A stretch of DNA of 36,830 nt. It comes from Deltaproteobacteria bacterium. Lineage in GTDB: Bacteria; Bdellovibrionota; UBA1018; UBA923. Each line of letters opens with the position of its first letter. Position 1 is the stretch's first letter. The position numbers and the translations under genes are program-made. The notes under the pieces were generated by a model, which saw nothing but the letters and a program-made list of their open reading frames with translations, had not been told where the DNA came from and did not search any database. The stretch is from positions 1 to 36,830 of the forward strand of contig JACPKS010000026.1 in the NCBI GenBank assembly GCA_016186905.1, given 5' to 3'. Below, piece after piece: positions 16,723-25,288 of the stretch.

Positions 16723-17354
16723 AGACGGAAAAACTCATCGAGGAATTGGTTCTGGCAAGCAAGCCCGTCAAGCGGCTGGATTCGCCGGTGTCGCGCTTTT
16801 CCCGGTGGCTTCTCTTTTCGATTTCTTGCGTAACGGCGGCTACGCTCTTATGCGGCTTGCGGTCTGACTTAAGTCTTGCGATTGGGCGTGCCGGCTTCTC
16901 GCTTCAAGCCGTCTCGGCCTTGGGGTTGGCCGTGCTTTCCGCGCTCTCCGCTTTCATCTTGAGCGTGCCTGACCGGAAAAGGCTCTGGCTGTGGGCGATT
17001 CCGCTGATCACGCTAGTTCTATGGTTCGGCGCCATAGGTCGCGAGTTCCTCGTGGCCGAGAATGTTCAGGGCGGAATCGGGTTTTCTTGCGCGCGTGATA
17101 TCGTTCTCTTCGCGTTGTTACCCGGCATGCTCTTGTTCTGGATGCTCCGGAGGGCCGCGGCTCTGGAACCCGGACGAGTGGGCGTATTAGCCGCGCTTGC
17201 CGTCGCAGCTCTTGGCGCTGCCGGAATTCAGTTCATTTGCATGAATGATGACCCTCTTCACGCGCTCTTGTGGCACTGGCTTCCGGTGGCGCTCGTTGGA
17301 GGAGCGGGATTTGCCATCGGGCGGGTGATGCTGGGGAAAACGACGAGTTCCTGA
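16719..17354 (+). CDS. nrsF: NrsF (DUF1109) six-TM anti-sigma factor
   Basis: This 211-residue protein has a short cytoplasmic N-terminus (about 1-25), six hydrophobic helices, and the conserved periplasmic-side motif 'CMNDDPLHALLWH' near residues 174-186. This Cys/Asp/His signature belongs to the NrsF (DUF1109) family, which sequesters an ECF sigma factor and, in Caulobacter, responds to chromate and cadmium. A second conserved cysteine is in 'FSCARDIVLF'. Its position overlapping the sigma gene and its setting in a metal island support the call. It converges on the AhpD-like gene. Confidence 0.88.
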   Translation: MKTEKLIEELVLASKPVKRLDSPVSRFSRWLLFSISCVTAATLLCGLRSDLSLAIGRAGFSLQAVSALGLAVLSALSAFILSVPDRKRLWLWAIPLITLVLWFGAIGREFLVAENVQGGIGFSCARDIVLFALLPGMLLFWMLRRAAALEPGRVGVLAALAVAALGAAGIQFICMNDDPLHALLWHWLPVALVGGAGFAIGRVMLGKTTSS

Positions 17355-17371
17355 ATGAGGTTGGCCGCAAG

Positions 17372-17944
17372 TCACGTGGCTTTTTTGCTGGATACGTCCG
17401 ACGCGGGAATCGGGCAGAATCCCTGTGCTGGAACGCCAAGTGCTGCGTTGAACTTGCTCGATAGATTCTGGTAGGCGATCACCGCGGTGAGTTCAAGGAT
17501 TTCAGCTTCGGAAAAGTGCGCGTGGAGCCGGCCGAAGACTTTGTCATCGACACTCTTATCCGACCGGGTCATCGCCTCGGCGTAAGCAAGTGCTGCGCGC
17601 TCCCTTTCGCTGAATGAGGGATCGGTTTCAAATTCCGCAAGCGCCAGTGCCTTGTCTATCCGTACTCCGCGCTCCTGCAAGAGCGCGCTATTGATGTCGA
17701 TGCAAAAGGAACAGCGGTTGATCTGCGAAACTCGAACCGTCACAAGCGAACGCAAGGCGGGATCAATGGGCGATCCTTTCCGGTCAATGGCGCTGTAAAG
17801 CGCTTGCAGTCCCATGAGAAGCCGCGGTGATCGTCCCCAAAGACGCGTAGGCTCAAGACTTGCGCCGTACTTTTTTTTCTGAGCGCGAAGGACCAGCCGT
17901 ATCCACAGAGGGTAGCTTTTGTCAGGCCATGATGGAATTCTCAT
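17372..17944 (-). CDS. AhpD-like carboxymuconolactone decarboxylase-family protein
   Basis: This 190-residue protein has the helical AhpD/CMD core (about 60-170), with the redox motif 'INRCSFCIDINSALL' and 'RERAALAYAEAMT'. Family members with CxxC reduce peroxides or act as thiol-disulfide relay proteins. The residue where AhpD has His after CxxC (CxxCxxxH) is Asn here, so activity may differ. It is the third gene of the leftward ECF sigma/anti-sigma operon, four bases after the anti-sigma gene, and is likely its effector. Confidence 0.85.
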   Translation of the reverse strand: MRIPSWPDKSYPLWIRLVLRAQKKKYGASLEPTRLWGRSPRLLMGLQALYSAIDRKGSPIDPALRSLVTVRVSQINRCSFCIDINSALLQERGVRIDKALALAEFETDPSFSERERAALAYAEAMTRSDKSVDDKVFGRLHAHFSEAEILELTAVIAYQNLSSKFNAALGVPAQGFCPIPASDVSSKKAT

Positions 17945-17948
17945 AGGC

Positions 17949-18191
17949 CTATCCCGAGGTCTTCTTCAGGACGTCGAGAATCTGATTTTCAATCTGGTTG
18001 ATTGTGAACCTCTCGGTCTGGGTGATCTTCGCGAACAGCTTGCTAAATCCGTCCTTCATCATCTTGAGGTGAGTCGCATAGCGTGAGCAGTGCTTGCACA
18101 TGAGGAGGTGCATACGCAGCTCGGCACGCCTCATCAACGAGAGGTCTTCCTGGAAACTCAAGATTCGAACAATTTCGTTACACGGCAGCAT
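17949..18191 (-). CDS. Small zinc-finger anti-sigma factor
   Basis: This 80-residue soluble protein carries an HxxxCxxC motif ('MHLLMCKHCSRY') typical of the zinc-binding anti-sigma domain, with an upstream Cys in 'LPCNEIV' completing a likely ligand set. It has no membrane helix, so it would act as a cytoplasmic redox- or zinc-responsive inhibitor. It lies 14 bases after the ECF sigma gene, its likely partner. The C-terminal half (about 50-80) is helical and may clamp the sigma factor. Confidence 0.8.
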   Translation of the reverse strand: MLPCNEIVRILSFQEDLSLMRRAELRMHLLMCKHCSRYATHLKMMKDGFSKLFAKITQTERFTINQIENQILDVLKKTSG

Positions 18192-18205
18192 GGGTTATAT
18201 TACCC

Positions 18206-18802
18206 TCAAAAAGCCTCTGTTCTGGCATTACTCTCTATGCATTCCCTCAAGCGGTTTCTTGCTCGGTAGAGAAGCACTCCTAAGTTAGTGACCGTAACCT
18301 TCAAAATATTACAGATATCGGAGCTGCCGTGTTCGTCGATTTCCTTGAGGTAAAAGGCCATGCGTTGCATAAGAGGCAAGGAGTCCAGGCATTTTTGGAT
18401 CAGGGCCATCGTTTGCGAAGCCATGAGAAATTTCTCAGGATCAACAGGGGGCTGGCTCCACTTGCCGCTCACATCAAACCTTGATTCCAGGATCTTCTCG
18501 ATCGGATCGACGCTGTCAAAACGCGCGTTCTCGCGCCTTAGCTCGGACGCTTTGTTGTAAAGGATTCCGAAAATGAAGGTTCTTACGTGCGAACGGCCTT
18601 CAAAGGTGCCGACGACATCGAAAAACGTCGTCCAAACGCTCTGCACGAGTTCGCGGGCCAAATGAGCGTCAAAGCCAAGGCCAAGCGCTCCGCGATAAAG
18701 GTGTTCCGTGTAACTCTTCACCACAGTTTCGATCGCTCCGGCGTCACGGTTGCGAAGGCGATTGAGAAACAGCGGAGAACTTAAGCTTTGGTCGCCAGTC
18801 AC
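18206..18802 (-). CDS. Second ECF RNA polymerase sigma factor
   Basis: The 198-residue form starts at the GTG at 18802 because AGGAGA sits four bases before it. An ATG at 18820 in the same frame lacks a ribosome site and lies inside a palindrome. Region 2 includes 'ARELVQSVWTTFFDVVGTFEGRSHVRTFIFGILYNKASELRR', and region 4 includes 'LPLMQRMAFYLKEIDEHGSSDICNILKVTVTNLGVLLYRARNRLRE'. This resembles sigma factors paired with small zinc-finger anti-sigmas. It heads a three-gene operon with such an anti-sigma and an AhpD-like protein, suggesting a thiol or oxidative-stress regulon. Confidence 0.87.
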   Translation of the reverse strand: MTGDQSLSSPLFLNRLRNRDAGAIETVVKSYTEHLYRGALGLGFDAHLARELVQSVWTTFFDVVGTFEGRSHVRTFIFGILYNKASELRRENARFDSVDPIEKILESRFDVSGKWSQPPVDPEKFLMASQTMALIQKCLDSLPLMQRMAFYLKEIDEHGSSDICNILKVTVTNLGVLLYRARNRLRECIESNARTEAF

Positions 18803-18812
18803 TTTTCTCCTA

Positions 18813-18857
18813 TTCGTCATATGACGAAAGTTATAGCGGAAAAATGTTTATCTGTAA
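18813..18857 (-). promoter_or_regulatory. Putative promoter and 16-base palindrome of the second ECF operon
   Basis: On the minus strand, TTACAG (18857-18852) and TATAAC (18835-18830) are 16 bases apart. The perfect palindrome TTCGTCATATGACGAA (18813-18828) covers the predicted transcription start, just upstream of the ribosome site. It could be an operator or a 5' leader hairpin. Confidence 0.45.
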
Positions 18858-18859
18858 CC

Positions 18860-19099
18860 TCAAGGCGAATCCTCTTTATTGAGCGACCAGTCATAATTCG
18901 AGATAAGTTATTTTCGTCTTCTCGCTCCTGATCGCGGCATCCTCAAAAGAGTCTTTCGCCATCAGTGACTCTCGGTTCGGTTTTCTTGCAGTATTATTGG
19001 AAATTTCGAATGACGCTTATCGCGTCGAAATTAATCCAGTTCTCAGATGTAATAATTTCAGGCCTATCTTCACTTACTTATGACAAAGGAAGGTCCTTC
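18860..19099. promoter_or_regulatory. Leader region of the arsenosugar operon with an inverted repeat
   Basis: The 240-base gap contains AATTTCGA (19002-19009) and TCGAAATT (19025-19032), an 8-bp inverted repeat whose inner bases can pair further (ACGC/GCGT). It may be an operator for an arsenic-responsive repressor, but no arsR gene is in the window. I cannot assign a convincing -35/-10 pair. Confidence 0.35.
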
Positions 19100-21241
19100 A
19101 TGAAACGACCGATTTTCAAAACTCTCATCGTGATTCTCGTCGTAGCGTGCGTCGTCGCGTTTAAGACGCTGAATCTTGGTCAATACCTAACGCTTGAAGC
19201 ATTGAAAATGCAGCAGGACGCGCTCAACACGTATTACGAAGGGAACTCCGCCGCGATGATCGGCGCCTACTTCGCCGTCTACGCGCTCACCGCGGCGCTC
19301 TCGTTTCCGGGCGCCACGGTTTTGACCCTGGCAGGCGGGGCGGTTTTCGGTTTTTGGCTTGGAACCCTGATCGTCTCGTTCGCGAGCACGATTGGAGCGA
19401 CTCTGGCTTTCGCCGTTTCGCGATTTTTGCTTCGAGACTGGATGCAAAGCAAGTTCAGGGAGAAGCTTACGGCGATCAACGAGGGGATCAAAAAAGAGGG
19501 GGCATTCTATCTTTTCGCTTTAAGGCTTGTGCCTGCCTTCCCGTTTTTTCTCGTCAATCTCGTCATGGGGCTCACTCCCATTAAGACAACGACATTCTAC
19601 TGGGTAAGCCAGCTCGGAATGCTCGCGGGCACCATGGCCTATGTTTATGCCGGCACGCAACTAAGTCAGATTCAGTCGGTAAGCGGTATCCTCTCTCCCG
19701 GGCTTTTGCTCGCGTTCGTCATCGTTGGCGTGCTGCCGCTCGTATCCAAATCGGCGATCGCACACTTCCGCGCAAGCAAGTGGCTGCGCCGGTATCGGAG
19801 GCCCAAGCGCTTCGACTACAACGTAGTCGTGATTGGCGGCGGCTCGGCCGGACTTGTATCGGCCTACATCGCAGCCGCAGTGAAGGCCAAGGTCGCCCTC
19901 ATCGAAAAACACCGAATGGGCGGCGATTGCCTCAATACCGGGTGCGTGCCCAGCAAGGCGCTCATCCGTTCCGCGAAAATTCTCTCCTACATCCGCCGCG
20001 CCCAGGAGTTCGGTCTCGATCCCGCTGAAGCGCGCTTTGATTTCGCGCGGGTCATGGAGCGCGTGCAGCGCGTGATCGGTAAAGTCGAACCGCACGATTC
20101 GATTGAGCGCTACACGAAGCTTGGGGTGGATTGCATCCAGGGTACGGCAAAAATCGTCAGCCCTTATGAGATCGAAGTGAACGGGAAGCTCCTCACCACG
20201 CGAAACATCATCGTCGCGACGGGCGCGCGTCCGCTGGTTCCCCCGATCGCCGGCCTGGAAAAAATCAAAGCTCTCACCAGCGATACGGTTTGGGAAATCA
20301 GGCAGCTTCCCAAGCGTCTGCTCGTTCTTGGCGGCGGCCCGATTGGCTGCGAGCTCGCGCAGGCGTTCGCGCGATTCGGGTCGGAAGTGAGCCTTGTCGA
20401 GATGGTTCCCCGAATTCTCATCCGGGAGGACGCGGATGTCTCGGCTTTCGTCACGGAAAAATTCAAGAATGAGGGAGTGCGAGTTCTTGCGTCCCACAAG
20501 GCGAAATCTTTTGAAACGGACGGATCGCGAAAATGGCTCGTCTGTGAAACGGACGGGCGCGAAGTTCGCGTTGATTTCGACGAAGTGCTTTTGGCTCTCG
20601 GCCGCAAGGCGAACGTAACCGGATTTGGACTGGAAGAGCTCGGGGTGGAGATCTCAAAGCCTGGGACCATCGAGCACGACGAATTCATGCGCACGAACTA
20701 TCCGAACATCTACGTCTGCGGCGATGTGGCGGGCCCGTATCAGTTCACGCACATGGCAGCCCACCAGGCTTGGTACGCCTCGGTCAACGCGCTTTTCAGT
20801 CCGCTTAAAAAATTCAAGGCGGACTATCGCGTGGTCCCCTGGGCGACCTTCACCGACCCTGAAGTGGCGCGTGTCGGATTAAACGAAACGGAAGCCGGGG
20901 AAAAAGGAATTGAACATCGGGTTACCAAGTACGGCATCGAGGACTTGGATCGCGCCATCGCCGAGGAAGAAGATCACGGCTTTGTCAAAGTTCTCACGCG
21001 ACCCGGTGGAGATAAAGTCTTGGGAGCGACGATCGTCGGTTCTCACGCCGGAGACATCATCGCCGAGTACGTCGCGGCGATGAAGCACGGCTTCGGCTTG
21101 AATAAAATTCTCGGCACGATCCATATCTATCCGACGCTTGCTGAAGCCAACAAATACGCGGCAGGCAACTGGAAAAAAGCTACCGTGCCCAAGCGCGCAC
21201 TGGAGTTTTTGGAGAAATTTCACGAATGGAGGCGCGCATGA
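19100..21241 (+). CDS. TVP38/TMEM64 membrane domain fused to FAD disulfide reductase
   Basis: The 713-residue form starts at the ATG at 19100, with AAGGAAGG upstream; the longer frame has no ribosome site. The N-terminal third (1-230) is a DedA-like TVP38/TMEM64 membrane domain with several helices and the family motif 'LRLVPAFPFFLVNLVMGLT'. The C-terminal part (about 238-713) is a class I disulfide reductase: FAD site GGGSAG from residue 246, redox pair C277/C282 in 'GGDCLNTGCVPSK', an NAD(P) site 'VLGGGPIGCELAQ' and a dimer domain. The C-terminus lacks MerA's CC pair, so it is not a standard mercuric reductase. It is first in the arsenosugar operon. An arsenical-thiol or lipoamide-like substrate is conjecture. 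Confidence 0.88.
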   Translation: MKRPIFKTLIVILVVACVVAFKTLNLGQYLTLEALKMQQDALNTYYEGNSAAMIGAYFAVYALTAALSFPGATVLTLAGGAVFGFWLGTLIVSFASTIGATLAFAVSRFLLRDWMQSKFREKLTAINEGIKKEGAFYLFALRLVPAFPFFLVNLVMGLTPIKTTTFYWVSQLGMLAGTMAYVYAGTQLSQIQSVSGILSPGLLLAFVIVGVLPLVSKSAIAHFRASKWLRRYRRPKRFDYNVVVIGGGSAGLVSAYIAAAVKAKVALIEKHRMGGDCLNTGCVPSKALIRSAKILSYIRRAQEFGLDPAEARFDFARVMERVQRVIGKVEPHDSIERYTKLGVDCIQGTAKIVSPYEIEVNGKLLTTRNIIVATGARPLVPPIAGLEKIKALTSDTVWEIRQLPKRLLVLGGGPIGCELAQAFARFGSEVSLVEMVPRILIREDADVSAFVTEKFKNEGVRVLASHKAKSFETDGSRKWLVCETDGREVRVDFDEVLLALGRKANVTGFGLEELGVEISKPGTIEHDEFMRTNYPNIYVCGDVAGPYQFTHMAAHQAWYASVNALFSPLKKFKADYRVVPWATFTDPEVARVGLNETEAGEKGIEHRVTKYGIEDLDRAIAEEEDHGFVKVLTRPGGDKVLGATIVGSHAGDIIAEYVAAMKHGFGLNKILGTIHIYPTLAEANKYAAGNWKKATVPKRALEFLEKFHEWRRA

Positions 21242-22383
21242 CGGCTCTACTCGCGATTCTGTTTGGTGTATTTCTAGCCTACGCCAACGGCGCAAACGAT
21301 AACTTCAAAGGTGTCGCGACACTCTTTGGCAGCGGAACGACGGATTACAGGCGTGCCCTTGCCTGGGGCACGGCTTCTACGTTTTTAGGGTCGTTCGTCG
21401 CGCTGATTTTGGCGCAGGGGCTTCTCGCGACTTTCAGCGGGAGGGGTCTCGTCCCGGATGACGTCGTCGCGATGAAAAGCTTTGCCGTCGCCGTGCTTCT
21501 GGCGTCGGCTCTAACCGTGATGCTTGCGACAAAGTTTGGATTTCCAATTTCAACGACCCACTCGCTGACAGGTGCATTGGTCGGCGCAGGCTGGCTTGCG
21601 TCTTCCTCGGGAGTCAATTTCGAAAAACTCGGCTCAAGCTTCTTGGTGCCGTTGATCGTATGCCCCGTGGCGGCAATTGCGTTTGCAGCGATCGTGTATC
21701 CTATCTTCAGCATGGTTAGGGCGAAGCTTGGCGTCCAGAGGGAGACTTGTGTTTGTATCGGCACCGAAGTCGTTGCGACCCTCCCGAAGGGGACGGCGCC
21801 GCACGAGGCGCTTGCAGTGTACCAAAGCCAGCTCGCAGCCCAAGCCATTCCAACGGTGAGCGTCGGAACCGAAGCGACCTGCCAAGACCGCTATTCTGGA
21901 ACGCTGCTAGGAGTTAATGCCCGAGCCGCTCTCGATTTTGTTCACTTCTTGAGTGCGGGCATGGTGAGTTTTGCCCGTGGCTTAAATGATACGCCAAAAA
22001 TCGCAGCACTGCTACTCGTGGGAGGGACGTTCTCGCCAACATTCACCATCATCTCCGTTGCCGTTGCAATGGCGGCAGGAGGTCTTCTCAATGCCAGGAG
22101 AGTTGCTGAAACAATGTCACATCGGGTGACCACCATGAACGCAGGGCAAGGTTTTACAGCAAATCTGGTTACGAGCTGCATCGTGGTCTTTGCCTCTAGA
22201 CTTGGGCTTCCAGTTTCCACGACTCACGTTTCGTGCGGCGCGCTTTTTGGAATCGGAGCGGTGACGCGCCAGGCGCACTGGAAAATCATCGGAAGCATCC
22301 TGATCGCCTGGGTCACAACGCTTCCGGTAGCAGCGATACTGGGAGCTGTTCTATTTGAAGTACTGAAGGGAGTATTAACATGA
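21238..22383 (+). CDS. PiT-family inorganic phosphate transporter
   Basis: This 381-residue membrane protein of the PHO4/PiT family has the duplicated signatures 'ANGANDNFKG' near the N-terminus and 'ARGLNDTPK' in the second half, plus the paired 'GFPISTTHSLTGALVG' and 'GLPVSTTHVSCGALFG' motifs. PiT proteins are H+- or Na+-coupled phosphate carriers that also take up arsenate. The ATG at 21238 overlaps the upstream stop as ATGA, with GGAGG before it. An upstream in-frame ATG (21226) is less likely. Its place inside an arsenic operon suggests arsenate or phosphate supply or export. Confidence 0.92.
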   Translation: MTALLAILFGVFLAYANGANDNFKGVATLFGSGTTDYRRALAWGTASTFLGSFVALILAQGLLATFSGRGLVPDDVVAMKSFAVAVLLASALTVMLATKFGFPISTTHSLTGALVGAGWLASSSGVNFEKLGSSFLVPLIVCPVAAIAFAAIVYPIFSMVRAKLGVQRETCVCIGTEVVATLPKGTAPHEALAVYQSQLAAQAIPTVSVGTEATCQDRYSGTLLGVNARAALDFVHFLSAGMVSFARGLNDTPKIAALLLVGGTFSPTFTIISVAVAMAAGGLLNARRVAETMSHRVTTMNAGQGFTANLVTSCIVVFASRLGLPVSTTHVSCGALFGIGAVTRQAHWKIIGSILIAWVTTLPVAAILGAVLFEVLKGVLT

Positions 22384-23348
22384 ACGCCAAAGTCATCCCC
22401 TTTGAAGAAACGATCCGAAAACACGGAATCGAGCTCACGCGAAAGCCTCTTGAGATATTACAAATCAACGTCGGCAAGCTCTGCAACCAAGCCTGTCTTC
22501 ACTGCCACGTCGAGGCAGGCCCGAAGCGAACGGAGATTATGGAAAAAAGGACGGTCGATCGTCTTTTGGATCTGCTTTCTTTGTCTCCTGACATTCACAC
22601 GGTCGATCTCACCGGCGGGGCTCCCGAGCTCATTCCAAGCTTTCGCTATTTGGTCACGGAATGCAGAAGACTTGGGAAGGAAGTAATCGATCGCTGCAAT
22701 CTAACCGTGCTCTTTGAGAAGGGCCAGGAGACAACGGCCCAGTTCCTTCGAGACGAACGCGTGAGGATCGTTGCTTCGCTGCCATGCTACTCCAAAGACA
22801 ATGTGGACAAACAGCGCGGCAACGGCGTTTTCGGCAAAAGCATCCGCGCACTCAACCTCTTAAACGAACTGGGTTACGGAAAAGAGGGAACCGGGCTCGG
22901 GCTTGACCTTGTCTACAATCCTCTAGGCGCTTTCCTTCCGCCGGATCAGGTAGAGCTTGAGAGGGAATTTAAGGAAGAACTCAAAAACCTCTTTGGCATC
23001 GAGTTCAATCGTCTCTACACCATCACGAACATGCCCATTAAGCGCTTCCTTCGAGATCTTGAAAGATCGGGAAAGCTTCAGGAATACATGGAACTGCTTG
23101 TCTCGAGTTTCAATGTACAGGCGGCGTTAGGGGTCATGTGCTTAAACCTCTTGTCCGTGAGCTGGGACGGACAACTCTACGACTGCGACTTCAATCAGAT
23201 GCTTGAAATCCCCATTTTCTGGAAAAAGCGAACCATTTGGGAGGTTGAATCGCTTGAAGAGCTGACTCGTGCGCCGATCGCGGTGGCCGATCACTGTTAC
23301 GGCTGCACGGCGGGAGACGGAAGTTCCTGCAGCGGCGCCTTAATTTAG
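22380..23348 (+). CDS. arsS: Arsenosugar biosynthesis radical SAM protein
   Basis: This 322-residue protein has a radical SAM motif CxxxCxxC (C35, C39, C42 in 'LCNQACLHCHVEAGPKR') that binds a 4Fe-4S cluster and SAM. The SAM-barrel glycine motif 'DLTGGAPELIP' follows. The C-terminal cysteine-rich tail 'CYGCTAGDGSSCSGAL' is a hallmark of the ArsS family. ArsS is thought to transfer the 5'-deoxyadenosyl group of SAM to dimethylarsenite. It overlaps the PiT gene by ATGA and precedes arsM by 15 bases. Confidence 0.93.
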   Translation: MNAKVIPFEETIRKHGIELTRKPLEILQINVGKLCNQACLHCHVEAGPKRTEIMEKRTVDRLLDLLSLSPDIHTVDLTGGAPELIPSFRYLVTECRRLGKEVIDRCNLTVLFEKGQETTAQFLRDERVRIVASLPCYSKDNVDKQRGNGVFGKSIRALNLLNELGYGKEGTGLGLDLVYNPLGAFLPPDQVELEREFKEELKNLFGIEFNRLYTITNMPIKRFLRDLERSGKLQEYMELLVSSFNVQAALGVMCLNLLSVSWDGQLYDCDFNQMLEIPIFWKKRTIWEVESLEELTRAPIAVADHCYGCTAGDGSSCSGALI

Positions 23349-23363
23349 AAAAACGGAGGTTGA

Positions 23364-24425
23364 ATGAAAATGAATGGCGAAAAAAAGACTTTTGAAGCGG
23401 TCAAGGACTACTATGGCAAGGTGCTAAGATCGAATAAGGATTTGAAGACAAGCGCCTGCTGTACCACAGATTCACTTCCAGTGAGGATCAGGGAGATATT
23501 GAAGGATATACATCCGGAGGTCATTGAAAAATTTTACGGATGCGGATCTCCCATTCCGCCAGCCCTCACGGGAAAGACGGTCCTTGACCTTGGCTCGGGA
23601 TCAGGACGCGATTGTTTCATTCTTTCAAAACTCGTAGGCCCGGAAGGACGCGTCATTGGCGTGGACATGACCGACACGCAGCTTGAAACCGCGAGAAAGC
23701 ACGTTGGCGATCACACTCGGAATTTTGGTTTCTCAAAACCAAATGTCGAGTTCTTCAAAGGCTATATCGAAGATTTGGAGAATGTTGGAATCGTAAGCAA
23801 CTCAGTCGATGTCGTTGTATCCAACTGCGTCATCAACCTCTCGCCGGATAAGGAGCGCGTGTTTTCCGAAATCTTCCGCGTGCTCAAGCCTGGAGGCGAG
23901 CTTTACTTTTCGGACGTATTTTCAGGCAGGAGAGTCCCGAAGCCCTTGAGCGCAGACCCGGTGCTGCTCGGTGAATGCCTTGGCGGCGCTCTATACCTGG
24001 AGGATTTCAGGCGACTGCTCGCGCGGCTCGGCTGTCACGACTACCGGGTCGTCGCCAAATCCAAAATAGAGCTTCACAACGCCGAGATCGAGCGCAAGGC
24101 CGGAATGATCGATTTCTATTCGATCACCGTTCGATCCTTTAAACTCGACCTTGAAGACCGTTGCGAAGATTACGGCCAAGTTGCATATTACCTGGGCACG
24201 ATTCCGGAATGTCCGCACGTCTTTACGCTCGACGATCACCATGCGTTTAAGACCGGTCAGCCTCTTCTGGTGTGCGGCAACACGGCGTCGATGCTCACGG
24301 AGACGCGATTTGCTCAGCACTTCAAGATTGTTGGGGATACGAGCACGCATTACGGACTGTTCGACTGCGGCCCGAAGGGCGCGCGCAGTTCAGATAACGG
24401 TGAAACCAAGGGGGCTTGCTGCTAA
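23364..24425 (+). CDS. arsM: Arsenite SAM methyltransferase
   Basis: This 353-residue class I methyltransferase has SAM motif I 'VLDLGSGSGRDCF', the As-binding cysteine region 'SACCTTDSLP' near the N-terminus, and the conserved cysteines in 'VVSNCVINLSPDK' and 'LLGECLGGALY'. A C-terminal extension (about 285-353) ends 'GACC', a vicinal pair common in ArsM homologues. The enzyme methylates As(III) stepwise. The resulting dimethylarsenite is the expected substrate of ArsS next door. CGGAGG lies before the ATG. Confidence 0.94.
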   Translation: MKMNGEKKTFEAVKDYYGKVLRSNKDLKTSACCTTDSLPVRIREILKDIHPEVIEKFYGCGSPIPPALTGKTVLDLGSGSGRDCFILSKLVGPEGRVIGVDMTDTQLETARKHVGDHTRNFGFSKPNVEFFKGYIEDLENVGIVSNSVDVVVSNCVINLSPDKERVFSEIFRVLKPGGELYFSDVFSGRRVPKPLSADPVLLGECLGGALYLEDFRRLLARLGCHDYRVVAKSKIELHNAEIERKAGMIDFYSITVRSFKLDLEDRCEDYGQVAYYLGTIPECPHVFTLDDHHAFKTGQPLLVCGNTASMLTETRFAQHFKIVGDTSTHYGLFDCGPKGARSSDNGETKGACC

Positions 24426-24440
24426 GCAAGGAGGCGGGTC

Positions 24441-25286
24441 ATGATCGGAATTATCGGTGGAACAGGCTTGTATCAGATCGAGGGGCTCGAGGTCTTGGAA
24501 TCGCGGGAAGTGGAAACCCCCTTCGGCCGGCCCTCGGCTGAGGTCGTTATCGGAAGGCTGGGGTCAAAGAAGGTCGCCTTTCTTCCCCGGCATGGAACCC
24601 GGCACGAGATTTTGCCGGGCGAAATCAACTTTCGCGCGAATATTTGGGCGCTGAAGTCGGTGGGCGTGCGACGCGTGTTGAGCGTATCGGCGGTGGGAAG
24701 CCTCGTTCAGGAAATTGAGCCTGGTCATCTTGTCATCCCAAACCAATACTTTGATTTTACCAAAGGAAAACGGGCGGGCACTTTTTTTGGGGATGGGCTG
24801 GTTGCCCACGTCTCTACCGCGGAGCCCTCATGCCCGGCGCTCACGGGTCAGGCTTTCGATGCGGCGAATCGGCTCGGGCATCCCGTTCATCGCGAAAAGA
24901 CCTATGCATGCGTCGAAGGTCCGCGCTTGGGCTCTCGCGCGGAAAGTTTTTTTCTTCGGGGAGCGCGGTGCCACGTCGTCGGCATGACCAATGTTCCGGA
25001 GGTTTTTTTGGCGCGCGAAGCGCAGCTTTGCTACTGCACGATCGCAGTCGTCACCGACTACGATTGCTGGCTTGATGATCCCGCGCAACACGCCACCGTC
25101 GATAAGGTCATCGCCCTTTACAAGAAGAACCTCGGGCGCGTTCAAGCCATTTTAAAAGAAGTCCTGGCTGAAGGAGAGGGCAAGCCGGCCTGCCGGTGTC
25201 GTTCCGCCCTGAAATCCGCGGTGCTCACTCCAGACGATGCATTGCCGGGCCGTCAGCGGAAGCTTCTTGAGTTTTTGAAGGAGTGA
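24441..25286 (+). CDS. mtnP: MTA phosphorylase-like nucleoside phosphorylase of the arsenosugar pathway
   Basis: This 281-residue protein of the PNP/MTAP family has the N-terminal 'IGIIGGTGLYQI' phosphate motif, 'RHGTRHEILPGEINFRANIWALK', 'CVEGPRLGSRAE' and 'VGMTNVPEVFLAREAQLCY', with 'VVTDYDCW' near the active site. Family members cleave 5'-methylthioadenosine with phosphate. Here, in an arsenosugar operon, it probably removes adenine from the 5'-deoxy-5'-arsenoadenosine intermediate made by ArsS, giving ribose-1-phosphate (inference from context). A short Cys-rich insert ('PACRCRSALKSAV') near the C-terminus is notable. Confidence 0.9.
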   Translation: MIGIIGGTGLYQIEGLEVLESREVETPFGRPSAEVVIGRLGSKKVAFLPRHGTRHEILPGEINFRANIWALKSVGVRRVLSVSAVGSLVQEIEPGHLVIPNQYFDFTKGKRAGTFFGDGLVAHVSTAEPSCPALTGQAFDAANRLGHPVHREKTYACVEGPRLGSRAESFFLRGARCHVVGMTNVPEVFLAREAQLCYCTIAVVTDYDCWLDDPAQHATVDKVIALYKKNLGRVQAILKEVLAEGEGKPACRCRSALKSAVLTPDDALPGRQRKLLEFLKE

Positions 25287-25288
25287 AG

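Noticed and set aside
18853..18879. TGTAACC on the plus strand as an ECF promoter for the arsenosugar operon
   Set aside because: Sixteen bases downstream there is TTAT, not CGCATT, and the operon start is over 200 bases away.
18965..19099. Upstream extension of the TVP38-reductase fusion by 45 codons
   Set aside because: No ribosome site precedes it, it spans the inverted repeat at 19002-19032, and a good ribosome site sits before the ATG at 19100.
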